Shown here in pieces: positions 1 to 13,300 of a stretch of 64,000 nucleotides of DNA. A program made the position numbers and the translations under genes. Each line of letters opens with the position of its first letter. The first letter of the stretch is position 1. The stretch is from Climacteris rufus (Eukaryota > Chordata > Aves > Passeriformes > Climacteridae): assembly GCA_013398175.1 (NCBI GenBank), contig VZRZ01004227.1:15914-79913 (forward strand), read 5' to 3'. The notes beneath the pieces are model-generated. The model did no database searches, was not told the DNA's origin, and saw only the letters and a program-made list of their open reading frames with translations.

Positions 1-410
1 GGCTGGGATGCCGAACAGGGGGCTGGGCAGCCGCCCCGCAGGCTCGCCCCGCCGGCACGATGTGCCTCGCGAAACGCCGGGCTCCTGTCTGCCCTGCCTG
101 TGCCTGGAACCTCGGGCAGCTGACTTCGGCATTCCGCTGAAGGCAGCCCCGCTGATATTTGCTGCTTTTTTGAGTCACGACGGAAGATCCGTAAGGTCCG
201 TGGGTCCTTTGGGGGTCAGTTTTGCTGCCGGCGTGTGTGGCAGCCGAGCGCTGTGCGGTGTTAGGGCAGTGCAGGGGATCCCGCGGCTCCCTCGCACGGT
301 AGCAGGGCCGTATAGACTTTATTTCCTGCAAGGCAGCTATTTTGCTCCAAAATCTGCACGAAGAAGTGTTTACCGAGTCTACGTAATGTCCACTGAAGCC
401 ATAAAAGATA
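1..410. promoter_or_regulatory. KLHL3: CpG-rich segment, probable edge of the KLHL3 promoter island
   Basis: The first 300 bases hold roughly 28 CpG dinucleotides, against very few in the following 6 kb, where TG and CA dominate. Such an abrupt drop is typical of the edge of an unmethylated CpG island at a vertebrate promoter. It lies about 7 kb upstream of KLHL3 coding exon 2 on the same strand, so I infer it flanks KLHL3 exon 1. I found no in-frame ATG followed by a donor of the phase that exon 2 needs, so exon 1 itself probably sits just left of the window. A possible donor GTAAGG occurs at 191-196, but nothing confirms it. The long open frame at 8-541 reflects GC content and resembles no protein I know. 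Confidence 0.5.
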
Positions 411-3400
411 TTATTGCTGCGCAGGGACTTGGTGGATGCCAGAGAGATGTTCAGTGTTTCGGCTCTGCCCTGGTTACTCCCCTCTGTCAGGTGCCTTTCA
501 CACACCAGAAACCACTTGTGCTGCTTCAAACTAAACATTAAGCTGGCTTGGGTTTTTTGCAATATATATTTTTTTAAACAGGATATGCTGAGTGCTTCCT
601 TTTGTGCTGGTGACCTTGCAGGGGGTGGGGGAACAGAGAGGGGGCTTGACCTGCTGGTAGGACTAATTGTCAGGGCTTGACATAAGTTTTGTTTAAATAT
701 GATGCATTGGAAAATTAAGCAGGAGTCAGCCCCCAAATTCTGGAAATTTTCCTTCTGTTGAGGGAAAACATTCTCAGCAGCCTGTGGGAGTTGTTTTCCA
801 AGCTCCAAAGGGCAGCTTTCTACCCTTCTGTGATTCAAGGGTTGCAATTGCTTGTGTATTTAATGTGCAAAACCTTTCATGCAGCCACATTTCTCATTGT
901 ATGGCTTCTACTTCCTGTAATGGTGTGAACAGTCACCTCTGAATATTAATCCAGATATTAATTAATTTCAAGTGCCTTGAAATCTTAGTTTGTCATGCTA
1001 CATGCCAGCTCATGGAATGGGATTTTCTTTTTCTGTTTTTTTTCTTTATTTGTATAAATGAGCCTGTGTTTGAGGAAGTGGAACAGAGATGTTTTGATAC
1101 CCCAGGCTGGGATCATCCTTGGCACTGTTGCTTATTACTTTTTTTTTGATGGTTACCAGCAATGGTCTCATTTTGACTGGAGGCCTTTTTCTGGGGATAC
1201 AGTTGTTAAAAAGCCACCAGAAAAGTACCTGGACTGTTTTGCCTTATGCTGTTTTTTCCAGACCATCTGTTTTTAGGGCATGAAGGACTACCCCCATCAG
1301 TATGTTCTCTGCCTCTGGAAGTGAGGAATGATTACCCAAATTACTGCTTGCATTTCAAGTTTTCGGAAAGAGAAAGGCGGTTCTGAACTGGCTGCGGGCA
1401 GTAATGATGTGGGGTTGGACTCTTGGCAAGGAAAGCTGGAAATATTCACCTTTTTTCTGGTTCAAAAGGGCACAGTTGTGTGGGGCTGTGCTGGGGCTTT
1501 GCCTGCTTGGAGCAAGTCCTGGGAGGAGGGGGTCAAAGATGACCTTGGGGGGTGAGCACTGTGGGCTCGGTCTGTGCTTGTTCCTCTGCTTTTGCCCTGC
1601 ATTTCAACTCAGATCTATGTCTCAAATTTTACACTCAGTGACTTTCATTATGGCAGAATTCCCCCTGGTTTTTAATATTTCTGCATTTTCTGTTTTCATA
1701 GTCAGTGAGGATACATGTTATTGGTGCTCACATCACCTCTGACTCTGGTCCCAGCCCTGCCCAGACTCAAATATCCTGTTAACTTGCACACCCAGGCTGT
1801 TCAGTGGTATCATGTGCCCAAGTCATTGCACATGAGCAGAAGCAGCGGGGGGCAAGGGAGATTTAACCTGAAACTTTCACATTTGGCAATACAATATTTC
1901 AGAATCCTGGTTTTCTTTTGCTGTGCTGAGACTTTCATTTTATGTGGAAATTGCATAAGTCTTGTAGCTGGGCATGATACTTGGGTTGTGAATTTGAAAG
2001 ATGTTTTTGAGTTTGAGTAGAAAACAGCCCTGGAATGTTAATTTTTGTTGTTAAAATATTTAAACACCTGTAGTTTTATATTTGAGTGAGGGTAGTCCAT
2101 AGTATTTTTTTTGAGAAATACAATATTTGCCTTTGAAAACAAATAGTATTGTCATATTTGAGTTATTTTGTTTTGTTTCCATTACTGTTAGCAAAGACTT
2201 TTCTTCTCACTAGTTCTTGAACTCTGCTTTCCTCCTGAGGTCTCCTTAATATGAATGTCCTTTTGGGGATCTGCTGTATGCCAATTGTGTGTTTTTCTAA
2301 GCTAATGTCTTCATGTTGATGTAGGCACTGAAAAAAATCAACAAAATAGGAATATAATATTGCTATTAAAAGAAAAATAATCCTTTCCATTATGCTGCCT
2401 CCCGTATGTTTTAATGGTAATGCATTTCTGAATCCTCTCAAAATCCAGCTCAGTATGTGGATTCCTTCAGTCACAATTTTTTGAATGTCTTTGTATACAT
2501 CTAAAGACAAATTCAGAAATTGAGGTTTTTTTATAACTATGACTTATTTTCCTTGCTGTGTCTGGCTGGCTTGAGGAATAAAACTGTTGGGCATAATGTA
2601 TTTGTGCTGTGATTCTGGCCATTGATTCTAAACAGAGCATTAGGCCAGTTAAGGTAAAATGATTTTTCATTTTGCTTAGACTGGAACTAATATTTTGGTC
2701 TCCATTTATCTTCGTGGAGGTATTAAAGTTTTGAACACTACTAACTGCTGTTGGGCATCTGATAGATTTTTAGATCAGAATGATGTCAAGCCTCTCAGTA
2801 ACTGTAGATTAAATTATGATTGTGACATATCCCACAAAGATGCTCCAAAAGGCATTGGAAATGTGCAGTTAGCAGGCATTTAAATGTTAATATAAGGATA
2901 TGAAGCCCCCCCAGAGGTGTTGGATTGCCCATGCTGTGGGAGGGCAGGATGCTGAGCCCATCTGAGTCTTTGGCCAAGCTTGTGGTGCTGAAGCTCTGTG
3001 GTGTTAGGGGGCCCCAGGAGAGCAGAGCTCAGCCTGTGGTGCTCAGGCAGGAGAGGAGAGCAGCTCCCAGAAAGCACCCAGTGATGCACAGTGGGGTGAG
3101 GCTGGGCTGGACACATCTGGAGTCCCAGAACCTCTCCAATGTGAGAGCCTGGTGGAGAGGGACCTCTGTGGTGTTCATGTTGGGTTAGGAGCTGAGCCTG
3201 GCTGATGTTCTCCCAGAAATGTAGCAGAAACTCATCCTTCTGTGCTCTGAAGGAGAGTGCATTTGAGATCTGCCCTTCCTCCAGCGTGAACTCCTGGCTC
3301 ACATAAAGCCAGTGTTAGAATTGGATTTGGCAGAGCTGGGATTTTTGTTCCTGGGGTTTACCAGCTCTCTGCATGGCAATAATCTTGCCAGGGGACAGTT

Positions 3401-6400
3401 TATCTCTAAGGAAGGCTTTTATACTTTCACATAATCGACAAAGACATCTGTAATTACTGCTGGTAACTAAGGCAACCCAACTTTATTGTTGATACATGCA
3501 GGTAGCAGAACAGTAGGTTATGGGTTTTTAAAATACCTTTCTGTCAGCTGGTTTGTGGCCACACTTGGGCAGGAGATGGGCTGTGAACCCTGGCAACCTG
3601 AGCCCAGCCCTGCTAGGGGTCCTGGAGAGGAGGAACACGGTGTCAAGAGGGCAGTGATTAGCTTCACTGGCTTAATTGGAGACCCTCAAATTGAGTTCAT
3701 TCATTCTACTTGGGGACATCATTGAAAGGCCATGCAGGAGGTAGCAGTGGGGTTGGCACTGTCAGAAACTAAGAGACTCTCTGCTTATTTTAGGAGAATC
3801 CTGCTGTGTCTGTAAAGAGGATGTTCATCTGGCCCAGGGAAATTAAATCATTTGTCCGTTCACTCAGTGCATGGCCTCAGATAGCCCAGGAATAGAACAA
3901 ATTGCTCCTGGCAGCTGGCTCACGAGTCCTGCTGGTGTGGTAGGACTTGAGCTTGGCAAATGTGGAGGTGCTGGGGAAGATGTCCCTGTGGTCATGGGGT
4001 GCAGGGCCTCCAGCATCTCCTCTTGGTCTTGGCTGGTATCTTTGATTAGAGGACCCTATTCCTCCTGTGCTTTGATCCATTAAAATAACAACTGTGTAAT
4101 ACATGTAATAATTCTTAGCCTTGTGGGGGAAAAAAATCTCGGAAAAGGCTATGAAGTGTAATGGTTTGGTCTTCTCAGGGGCAGCTTTTGCTTTCTGGCA
4201 GGTTGCATTTGCTTGGAGCATTCAGGTTCTTTCATTTTTATGTTGGAAATGTGTCAGTGATCTCTGAGAGTGTGTGCATGGAGGTGTAAAATCTCTCTTC
4301 AAGATAAAATCATTCTCTGTCTGTTACTGGAACACAATTCTGTGGAAGCTGAATCAGTCTTAAAGATGAGTTAAAGTCTTTTAGCCATTAATTCTTCAAA
4401 TCTGTTTTTTTATATGAGTCACTTGGAAAAAACTTTAAATAGCATATCTTGATCTTTTTTGAAACAAGTTTTTAACCAGACAATCTGCAGTATTTTCTTA
4501 TGGTAAGCCTTTGGCAAATTGTGAAACCTGCCCCTGTTAATAAAGCTGAGGATTTCTCTTAGGATGTTTTTTAAAAATTATCTTTCCAGCTTTTTAGGAA
4601 GAACTGATTGATCTTTTTCCAAAATCCTGAAGCAAGTTTTTTTTCCATTTAAAATACACAGACAAATGTTGGTGGAGTTGAGGCTTTATGAAGGCTTGTT
4701 GACCTGACATTTACTTTAGTGTTCAATGAAACTTGCTGTGTCCTTTGAACTGTATGTTTTGCCAGTGGAAAAGTTTGAACATAATGAGTCTTTGGTCTCT
4801 GGTGCTGGAGAGCTAATAAATAAATCTCAGCAGTGTGCTTGCTCTTATTAAAGAACCCCCATGATTTCTGTGTGCATGGCTTGATTTTGGGTCTGTGAGG
4901 ATGCCCAGAGCAGTGTCCTGTGGAGGTCCAGCTGTCCTGTCCTGGGAGCGATGGGTTTGGCTCTCCCCGATGCTGCCTTTTGGTTTCACTTTCTCTTTTT
5001 TATTTTTCCTTGGTTTTTTTGTTTACTTTGCTTGTTTCCTGTACATGTTTCAGCTTTGGAGCCTGAAAGCTCCGTGAAGTCACTTGCGCTTCCAGAGCCT
5101 CATTTTTTCCTCCGTGGCTTCGTTGTGCTGCAGGGGCAGGTTTAGCTCTGTAAAAATCAAGGGTTTATGCTGGGATATTCAAAGCTGGGGTCAAACTGCA
5201 CTTGGCCCAAGATTTCAACCAGGGCTTTTGATAGACTCAACACTGAGGCTTAGCTGGATTTGGCTGTGTCCCTGGAGTGAGGAGGTTTCCTCACTTGAAG
5301 CAGTCTTGGGGAAGAGCCGAGTGCCAGCGCTGCTCCGTGCCCATGAACACCTCTGGCAGTGTGTGTGGCACAGAGTGAGTTCAGCTTTCTTCAGGGATAG
5401 AAAAGCTGGTTGTGTTGTTGCCTGGTGCCAGTCCCTCAAATACTGAACATTTAACATGAGGTATTCTCCTTTCTGATTTTTTTCCTTTTAATCCAGCCAT
5501 ACTAAGCTAATTGGATAACGACTGTAACGGAGTCTGGGAAGTTGTCTCCCTCAGTGGGACATGTGCTGAGCGATGTTGTGCTCAGCCTTGCGGCTTCACT
5601 TATGACTGAAAATATTTCACTTGCTCAGCAAAGTGAAAGAATTGGATTTGGCTGTTTTTTGGCATTAACCTTTGTCTCAGACACAAAGCTGGAGGCTGCT
5701 CAGTATGCAGGCGTGGATTTGAGCTGTGTGCAGCTTGGCTGCTGTTCAGCCTCTTGCTTCTCAAAGAAGGAGAGTGCAGCCCACCAAAGACAGCTGGGAG
5801 GGCAGAGAGCTTCGTGTGGTCTCCAGGGACATGGTGATGGTGACAGCCACTGGTCAGGAGCAGGCAGTGGGGAGGGTGTGATGTTCAGCAAGGGCCTTGC
5901 ACTGTCAAGGGGTTGTAAATAGTGAATAATGTGTTTATTAAAGGGAAAGTCATTGTGTATGAGTATACATGTGTATAGATATATATGTGCATGCACACAC
6001 ACCGTAGGCAGATGGGCTCTTCTGGGGAAGGAACCCTCCACTCTTCCCTACTGTGTGCCCTTCCTCAAACATCACCTCTGGTCAGCAGTAGAGCCAGAAT
6101 GCTGGGCTGCCCAGACTGTTGGTTTAACCAATTTAGCCTTTTTTATCATTATACCAGCCCAACGAAGAAAGGTGTCAGGGAAGAGGGAACAAAGGTGAAG
6201 CAGAGGGAGACTGTTCTTTGGAAGGAAAAGCTCTGAGAAGGTCTCCAGTCAGGCACATAGCATGATGGAGTTGCCTCCTGAGATCTGCCATTCCCTTGGA
6301 GTTGGCTTTCGACAGGGACAACTCTCCTTGACTTGCCTTGTCTGCCTTTGCCTGCTGAGGAGTTTGAGGGGTGAGCCATAAGCATGAGCAAAACAGGGAG

Positions 6401-7239
6401 CTGCCTCAAAGTGCTGCTTCTTTCTTAGGTAGAAACCTTTAGCTCTGAGTGGTTTCACAGGCTTTCAGATGAGGGAGGTAGAGATATTGACCTGATGTCA
6501 ATTCTGTGTAAAGAGCCAGGGCTCCCAACAAAGTAATGAGGACACATATGTGCCTTAGGCACCTGTTGGCCTGGTTAAACACAGCACATAACTGGGTGCT
6601 TCTGGTTTGACATTGCCTACATAGCTGGTGGTTCTGGTAGGAAGGTTTAATAATTCATTCCATATGTTTCACTGGCAATAAATAGACCTATTTCTGAAAT
6701 GGAAATGGAATGTGGCTTCAGTAAAGCTTTGAAAGCTGTGCAGGAAGTTTTAATAGTCCTTTTCTACTTGCCTCTATAAAAGATACAAGTCATCTATTGT
6801 GTGCTTGCCTTTTTCAGATGGGACATTGAAGACTAAACTTCTCTTTCTCTGTATGAATGTTAAAAAATCCGTGGTACTCTTGTAGTTCCCAGTGCTGAAC
6901 TCTATTTCTATTCAGTGAGGCAATTATGTTGTGGCTTGAATTTCAACTTATACTGCTTTCCTGGCCTGAAGCCTGCAAGACTGGGCTTTGTCCTCAGGTG
7001 TTTGGCACTTTTTTCTTTTCTTCCCTGCTGACTGAAATGTGGGCTGAGTTGGTTTTCAACATCCATGCAGAAGCAGCTGCATTTTTTGATGCTCTTCATG
7101 TGGAGAACCTGAGCTGACTAACAGACTTGCGAGTAACTCCATTCTCCATACCCTGTGCTGCAATTTCAGGATGCTTGTTTTTAAAAGTGCCATTGAATCA
7201 AACTTTTTTTCTCCTTTTTTTTTCTGTCCCTGTTTTTAG
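411..7239 (+). other. KLHL3: KLHL3 intron 1 (3' part), no gene seen
   Basis: This is mostly AT-rich sequence without conserved coding. Open frames are short, lack splice context and match no family I recognise. It holds a GC-richer block at about 2892-3310 and an alternating purine-pyrimidine tract at 5954-6002. The 3' end has a long T-rich tract leading into the exon 2 acceptor at 7238-7239. I assign it to intron 1 because exon 2 begins with the third base of a codon and so needs an upstream coding exon. Confidence 0.6.
5954..6002. repeat. Alternating purine-pyrimidine (TG/TA/CA) tract
   Basis: About 50 bases alternate TG, TA and CA steps, ending in a short (CA)n run. This is a degenerate dinucleotide microsatellite in intron 1, of the composition that can adopt Z-DNA. 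No function is implied. Confidence 0.6.
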
Positions 7240-7356
7240 CATTAAGCAGAGTTCCCGTTCCTCTGAGGCAGCTGAAGATGACAAGGAGCAGCGCACGGTG
7301 ACAGTCAATCCCTCTCACATGAGAAAGGCGTTCAAGGTCATGAATGAATTACGGAG
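7240..7356 (+). CDS. KLHL3: KLHL3 coding exon 2 (N-terminal tail before BTB)
   Basis: The acceptor AG is at 7238-7239 after a long pyrimidine tract, and the donor GT is at 7357-7358. The exon starts with the last base of a split Ser codon, encodes 38 residues and ends with AG, two bases of the next Ser codon. The peptide contains DDKEQRTVTVNPSHMRKAFK and ends KVMNELR, matching human KLHL3 residues 5-44 with one residue fewer in the acidic DDK stretch and Gly34 replaced by Arg. The Met codon at 7319-7321 equals human M33, the start of the 555-residue isoform. Reading upstream of the acceptor in the same frame gives only a T-rich intronic peptide, so the real start must be in exon 1. Confidence 0.96.
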
Positions 7357-10300
7357 GTACACTTCTGACTTCCTGGGCACCCTCTCTGGAGGAGCAGAAT
7401 TGTGCTGATTGGGAGATTTAACAAACAGGCTGTGCCATCTTCGTTACACCTAATGGTTGCATGTAGAGGATTAATCAAGTGGTAGGAAGCTGAAATATAG
7501 TTCTTTTGTGGTGGACTGCTTTCCTCAATCTCAGACCTCTGTTTTCCCAAAAACGTTGTCTGAACCATAGCCTTCATTTATAAATTATAATTCATTTAGT
7601 CTTTCCATTACTTACAGCAAATTCAGCTGTAAACTATGTTCTTAACCAAGAAAATGGTCTGAAACCCAATAATAGAACATTATAGGCATTAAGACACCTA
7701 CACATAATTACAGACCAAAGATTATTAATGTGCTCTTAGTCTCTCTAACTGGCAGCATCACTCAGTCTGGGCTTAGCACTCCAAAGTAAGGGGCGGGAAA
7801 AAAAAAGCAAGCACTCAGAAAGGATGTCAGCTCTCTTCTTGCAAATTGAAAAATCCTGATATTAGTTAAAAGAGAACACCTTGGTCTTTATACAACTGTG
7901 TGGGTACAGGGAGAACAGAGGCTGAAAAAATATCTGTGAACACAGTCTTCAAAGGTGCTGTCATCACATCAGCAGTGTGGTGGCAGTGGTTCAGCCTGAG
8001 TTGCTTCTTGGTTGCTGTTATCCCACAAACTAGAAAGAAGTTCAGTGAGCATTCCTCTGACTAGTTCATTTGACTTATTTACCCTTCTAATTTTTAAAAG
8101 AATTCTGTGGAAAGTACGTGTGTCACACAGTGCTCCCTCAGTATTGAGATGGTGTGATGAAGGCAGGTAACACCCTTTCTCTTCCTGCACTAAGTACTCA
8201 AAAGATGCTGTAATAGCTACTTGTTCTCCATGATTAAGTAGTTTCCTAATATACACATTCTCTACTGTGGAGAAGGATTGAAAATGTTTCCTTCCACAGA
8301 TATCTGGCAGTGATTCTCTGTTGCATAGAAACAGAATATGGAAATATTGTAACAACTACATGAAGCAGAGTATGTTGTAACTTATTTTCCACTTTCAAGT
8401 GGCATCCTTCTGGTCCTTTCTTTGTACTGAAAGCGAAGGATCTGAAAATAAAGGTTTGTGCAGCTATAATCAGAAATCTATTGTGCTGCTATTATTTCTT
8501 TGTTAATTGAAGAATAGTGGGAATACCTGGAGACAAACAATGTTTCTTAGAGCCTGTGGTTAGGTATCTTGGAAAATACTGAAGAGATAAAATAAAGAAA
8601 ACTGAAAGCTGCCCTTCAACACCTGCTTGATGTTTTCATCTTCTGGGTACCCATTTTTATTGTCAGCTCCTGCTGCTGTTGTGGAATATACAGTTTTCAC
8701 ATCTATTGAATGTGCATTGAGCTTGGGATCTGTTGAGCTGTCAGCAATCAGTGTTAAATAACTACCCTGAATAATAGTGTCTCCCTTCACATGCATCCAG
8801 AAATCTCATAAAGGGTCTAGAAAAATCATGCTAAGCCTTTAGCCTATTAACTATATAGAATCAGAATTGTTTAGGTTGGAAAAGACCTCTGAGATCATTG
8901 AGTCCAACCCTTAACCCAGCACTGGCAAGGCCACCACTACACCATGTCCCTAAGTACCACTTAGGCTTTTAGTTTTCAAATGTAGATGAATTTAATTTTA
9001 TGAGTGGTACTTTAGGTGACTGTAGTCCAAAGAGGAATTGAACCTTTTACATAGGCTAAAAGAAATGAGGAAGCTTCTTCCATTAAGAAGCTTTTAAAGA
9101 GTTCCTCTCATTGCCCTTCCCCCTGAGGTGAATGTAGAGTACAGACTGCCAGATCCTTCTTTCTTTCTGTTTTCCAACTATAACCCTCTGTTCCACAGTT
9201 GTTTTGTTTATGTATTTCTATATATGGAAAAGGAGAGACATACCTGGTCCATTAGAAGCTCTGTGTATGTTTATATGGTAATGCAGTTTCCTAAAGACAA
9301 AGTTCAGTGTGGAGATCAGTATTTCCAAAGAGAAGGCAACATCTAGATTTACAGACACTGATCCTTTTTTGGGCTTGACATTTGAAAAGAACACCCTTAG
9401 TTTGCATTTGTATGCTTAAGCATCTTAAACCAACTTATTGGGAGGCTGAGCACTTCTTGCTGTCGGCATCTGCGAAGCTCTGTGCAAACATTAACTAATG
9501 AATCCTCAAAGGACATACGTGGGGCGAGTAGAAAAGGTCACTCGTTAATGAAGTGACTTTTCCAACACTGTACAATGAGTCAGTGGGGGAGCTTAGAAGT
9601 TGGTGGTTTTTTTGTTTCCGTCTGGAACCCCGTTCTTTATCCCAGTGACTCTTAATCCCAGACTAATTCATGAGGTAAATGAAGTCCTCAGGCCCATGGA
9701 TAAACTCTGGTGATTGATACCTCCTCTCTGGCAGATGGCTGAGGCAGTCTCTGCACTTCCTGGTGCCAGGACATATTTTGGTGGCCACATTCTTTAGTAC
9801 CAGGCATGGAAGGAAGTACAGAAATCACTTCATTTTCCACTCTACCTTTCCCCTGTGGAAAGATGAAAGTGCTGCTGGTGTTCCCTTGCATGGCTATTTC
9901 TTGTCTTACAGATCTGCTAGAGCCTGGCTCCAAGTAGTGCCCAAACTCTAAAGCTCTTCTGTGCCTTCTCCAAGCCCTACTTGTTTGAGAGGTGGAAGGG
10001 AGCCCCTTTCCCTTCATTCTTTGGGAAGCATGTATGCCTAGTGTGGCTTCCAGTTTTTTCCTGGGAAAAGCAGAACCACAGGCAGGGCTGCAACATCAGG
10101 AGGATTCAGGCTTTGCCTGGTAGGCAAACAGTGGCAGGAGCTGGTAGCTGAAGGATTAGTGGACTTTCCACTGGGATTTGGCAGAAACTCAGGTGCAGTG
10201 TCTGTAATGGTGGGTCTTCCATTTTTTCAGGCTGTACTGATGCAGCTTTTTGCCTGACCAGGATTTCTGAAATGATCTTTGTCTTTTCTGGTGTTTTTCC

Positions 10301-13300
10301 AGCAAGCGGCTCCTCTGTGATGTGGTGATTGTGGCCGAAACCGTGGAGATGGAAGCCCACCGGGTGGTGCTTGCAGCCTGCAGCCCTTATTTTTGTGCCA
10401 TGTTTACAGGTACTCCTTTTGACACCAGGCTGTGCTTGGGTTGAATGGGCCATTGCAGTCCCCAGGCCTCAGGCTGTGTCTCCATCAGCACAGGCAGGAG
10501 AGGGTTTCCTTGAGAGAGAAGTGGTATGGATAGGTCTGCAGTTTGCTGCACTTGATGAGTGATGCTGGTCATCCTTGGCTAATTCCTGTGGGGTGCTTGT
10601 ATGGCTGTGGGGTGAGTGGGCCACTGTAACGTTACTCTGGGGTTTGGCTCACTGCTTTATGGGTTATTTTCTTTCCCCTTAACAAGACCTTGGATCATGA
10701 AAACATTACCATCAAGCACGTGTTCAGTGCCCTAAATGTTCATGGTGCACATCAAAGAAGTTGCTGGCACAGGAGCTGTAGTTTGAAGGCTCAGCCCTGC
10801 CGATACTGATTTGGCAGTCACAGATGTTTAATCTCCCATGGCACTTTTTTTCTGCTGCCTGAAATAACACCGTTGTTCTCCTGATCCCAGTGTGTTTTAG
10901 CAGCCCAGCTTTTGGCAGGGTGAGTTGCTGCAGTCTGGTATGTTTTGGTAGTGACAGAAGGGAAGAAGAGGACAAAATTCTTGCTCTGATCACCTGATCC
11001 CTATAGCAGGTGCCCTTTGAAGGCTGTGCTCAGATGGGTCAGCAAAAAACCCCAAAGAAAGCCATGCCAGTCCTGAGGCAGGGAGTGAGCATCTTACTTA
11101 AGTCATTCTAGTAAAATTAGTCTGGTCAGGAACTCCCTAGCTTCCTTCATTTTCCTTGCCCTCCTTTCCAGGATAGGAACTGACTTAACCAAATACAAAG
11201 AAAATGATCATACACCCTAGGGAATGGTTGTTACTGTTGCTGAGTTTCAACATAAATGAAGTTCAGGATTTTTTCCTGTTTCATGTTCATTTGCTTGTGG
11301 TCTGGGGATTGCTTCTTCCTTTAAAAACCTTGAGATTAGACCTAGTTTAATTTGCTTTGCTGGAAGGAGAACACAGCAGCTTGACATTTGTGAAGCTTTT
11401 TTCCCTTTGTGTAGTGGAGGTGAGGGGAAAACCTCAGGTGTAAACAGATGTCTGACTGTGAGAGGAAACATAACTCTCACCATGGTGGATTTATCAGTGT
11501 GGTGAGGTGAGGTGGGAGAGCATTTGTGTTTTCTGGGGCACTGGTGCTGTACCCTGATGTTGGTACTGGCTGTGGTGGTGAGGCAGAGGAGCAAACACTG
11601 CTCAGAAGCAGTTGTGTGTGAGGGCACCTCGAGCAGGACTTGTCATGCTTGTTCCTCATGAGAAGCTGAATTAAGAAAAACTCTTGGAAAAACCCTCTGA
11701 TCCTTAGAGGTCATCTGAGCAGGAAGGTGGTGGTGCAGGGCTGCTCATGTTTCCATGCAGAAATTCTCTGGGCCGTGTAATCCCTCACTCTGTGAGTTAA
11801 ACAGTAATCAGCTAACCCGTCATGTGGCTGGCTCGGAGCTCCCCTGGGCTGGGTGAGCCTCGGCAGCCGCCAGTCCCCTCCCCCTGACATCCCCAGGGGC
11901 AGAGGGTCAGGCAAAGACCAGCTCTCCCTTTGCTTTCTGTCCACTATCCCCAAATTCCTAAGGTCTGGCTCTCTCTCTCTTATGAAGACAGAGAGTGTGA
12001 TCTCCTTTGAGCTGCGTGGGGGTTCCCTCCCTCAAGGGGACACTTTGAAATCACAGCTTCAACAGGAGTTGGTTGTTGTGACTCGTTTTTTTTTGCACTG
12101 CACATCAGTGATGCAGCCGAGGGCTCAGAGACAGCTGCACCGTGGGAGCTGCTTGTGCACACTGAATTCCCAATGGAGGGGTCCCCCAGCAGTGCCAGCA
12201 GCCAGGGGTACTGAGTGATCAGTGTGGAGCTGTGAATGGTGAGAGCCAAACTGAGACCCACAGCTCATCCACCTTCACCTGTTGCTTGCTCTGAAGGTTT
12301 TGTTCCTGTCACTTGGGCCTGACTTTGGAGTTATGAATGGCCTTGTGATGGCCTTGGGGTCTTTCCTGAACTGTCTTGTGTCCTCTGGTTAGCAATGCCT
12401 CTTTGAAACATTCCTGGAAAGTCTGAAAATGGGTAGGCACATCTTCCATTCATACCTTCCACTGCTGAAGGAGAGGTGGGATCCTGTACTTCCTGAGTGT
12501 CCCTTTCCATACTGGCTTTCTACAGTATTTTGGATAGTGTCTGGTCCTCATAGGCACTATTCTGTGGGGATGATTTGGGACAGTAATTTCTGTCCATTTA
12601 GAAGAAAACACAATCATTTCAGAAAGGGTAGCAAATACTTCAATGGCACTGCTAAGATTGCTCCCGTCAGATATCTTCGGAATTTTGGAAGTGCTGAAGG
12701 AGGAAGCAGAAACCTCCCTTGCAGGTCTCATGTGCTGCTTCAAAGCACTCACACCATGTGCAAGAGGCTGTGGTTTTGTTATCCAATGCACTCCTATTCT
12801 CCTTCAGCACATCTGTGACTGAGGGCACAGCCAAGGCTGTGGCTGTGTGCTGGGAAGCCTCTCTGGAGTGCAGTGTGAAAGGAGGCAGGGCAGGCTGCTG
12901 TGCTGGGTAAACAGCACCGTGGGCTGCTGCAGTTTTGAGCGTAGGTTATCTTGTGACAAAACAGAGCTCTGCACTCTCCTTGCCCTCATGTGTAGAGGGG
13001 AGCAGAGAAAGCACTTCTGGATGTTGAGTGTGGTGCAGGAAAGGTGTGCCTTCATGAGAGGTTGTGTCTGCAAATTCTGTCCCCTAGAGAGGATCTGCTT
13101 GGAGCAATCCTGCCTGTTTTACCTGCCTTTGCTCCCTCATGCCTTGTCCTTTGTGTCTGCAGTGGTGCAGGGACAGGGCCTGTGCAGCATTCCATGCAAG
13201 GCAGCCCTTTCTCACACAGCCCTTGTGTATGAGAGATGATGCTAGTGCTTTGAATTGTTCTGTAATTAAGCTATCAGGAAAGGCTCGAGTCTGACTTATG

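Larger units (their letters stand above)
7357..10302 (+). other. KLHL3: KLHL3 intron 2, no gene seen
   Basis: A 2.9-kb intron with donor GTACAC and a TTTTTCCAG acceptor. It contains a CR1 fragment (8856-8962) and a small perfect hairpin (9071-9093). Open frames on both strands are short and unrecognised. Confidence 0.9.

Noticed and set aside
7127..7239. Reading frame extending exon 2 upstream as an alternative N-terminus
   Set aside because: It has no ATG, runs through a poly-pyrimidine tract, and a good acceptor ends at 7239. The homology to KLHL3 begins exactly at the acceptor.
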